From: Bryobacterales bacterium
GTDB lineage: Bacteria; Acidobacteriota; Terriglobia; Bryobacterales; Bryobacteraceae
DNA length: 6,514 nt
Assembly: GCA_030838885.1 (NCBI GenBank)
Contig: JAUZEU010000232.1
Coordinates: 1 to 6,514 of the forward strand
Direction: 5' to 3'
In this document: positions 6,442-6,514 of the stretch, in pieces
Layout of the letters: each line of letters starts with the position of its first letter
Numbering within the stretch: the stretch's first letter is position 1
Notes under the pieces: model-generated
Seen by the model: the letters and a program-made list of their open reading frames with translations, nothing else
The model's database searches: none
Told to the model about the DNA's origin: nothing
Translations under genes and position numbers: made by a program

Positions 6442-6514
6442 CGTTGGTATCCATGGTCAGGGTCCGGGAAGCTCATGACCTTTAATTAGAGTTGGCGCGA
6501 CGCTATCGCCAAAA
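6442..6514. other. Downstream end of window, nothing recognised
   Basis: These 73 bases show no gene start with a ribosome site, no terminator hairpin and no repeat. A downstream anti-sigma factor gene, common after ECF sigma genes, would have to begin outside the window or has been lost. Confidence 0.35.

Overview
The window looks like part of the chromosome of a Gram-negative (diderm), moderately GC-rich bacterium. An Acidobacteriota (Terriglobia-type) host is my best guess. This rests on remembered resemblance of the long MCE protein, the TolC remnant and the sigma-factor remnant to proteins of that group; no search was run, so the taxon is an inference.

Layout. Positions 1-85 are a short leader with no recognisable gene. 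Positions 86-3547 hold four intact, tightly packed plus-strand genes: a small membrane-anchored protein of unknown function (86-580), an MlaE-type ABC permease (565-1338), an MlaF-type ATPase (1335-2075), and a long MCE/MlaD-type protein (2078-3547) with an N-terminal membrane anchor, an MCE domain, a long helical part containing a 34-residue tandem repeat, and an OmpA-like C-terminal domain. The genes overlap by 16 and 4 bases or are separated by 2 bases, and each of the last three has a good Shine-Dalgarno sequence, so they are almost certainly one operon. Together they would form an inner-membrane, ATP-driven lipid (phospholipid-type) transporter with a periplasmic arm reaching towards the cell wall or outer membrane.

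From about 3550 to the end the picture changes: nothing is intact. Positions 3552-4380 are the decayed, N-terminally truncated remains of a TolC-family outer-membrane channel gene, which would have been the outer-membrane partner of the MCE operon. Positions 4450-5465 (minus strand) are a monoacylglycerol-lipase-like alpha/beta hydrolase broken by about five single-base shifts, although Ser, Asp and His of the catalytic triad are all still encoded. Positions 5737-6441 (plus strand) are an ECF-type RNA polymerase sigma factor broken by at least two shifts. The rest (4381-4449, 5466-5736, 6442-6514) has no supported feature.

The main interest is the MCE operon architecture (small membrane protein, permease, ATPase, MCE-OmpA-like fusion, TolC) and the abrupt switch from perfectly preserved to heavily decayed DNA immediately after the MCE stop codon. 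No RNA genes, CRISPR arrays, insertion sequences or convincing promoters or terminators were found.
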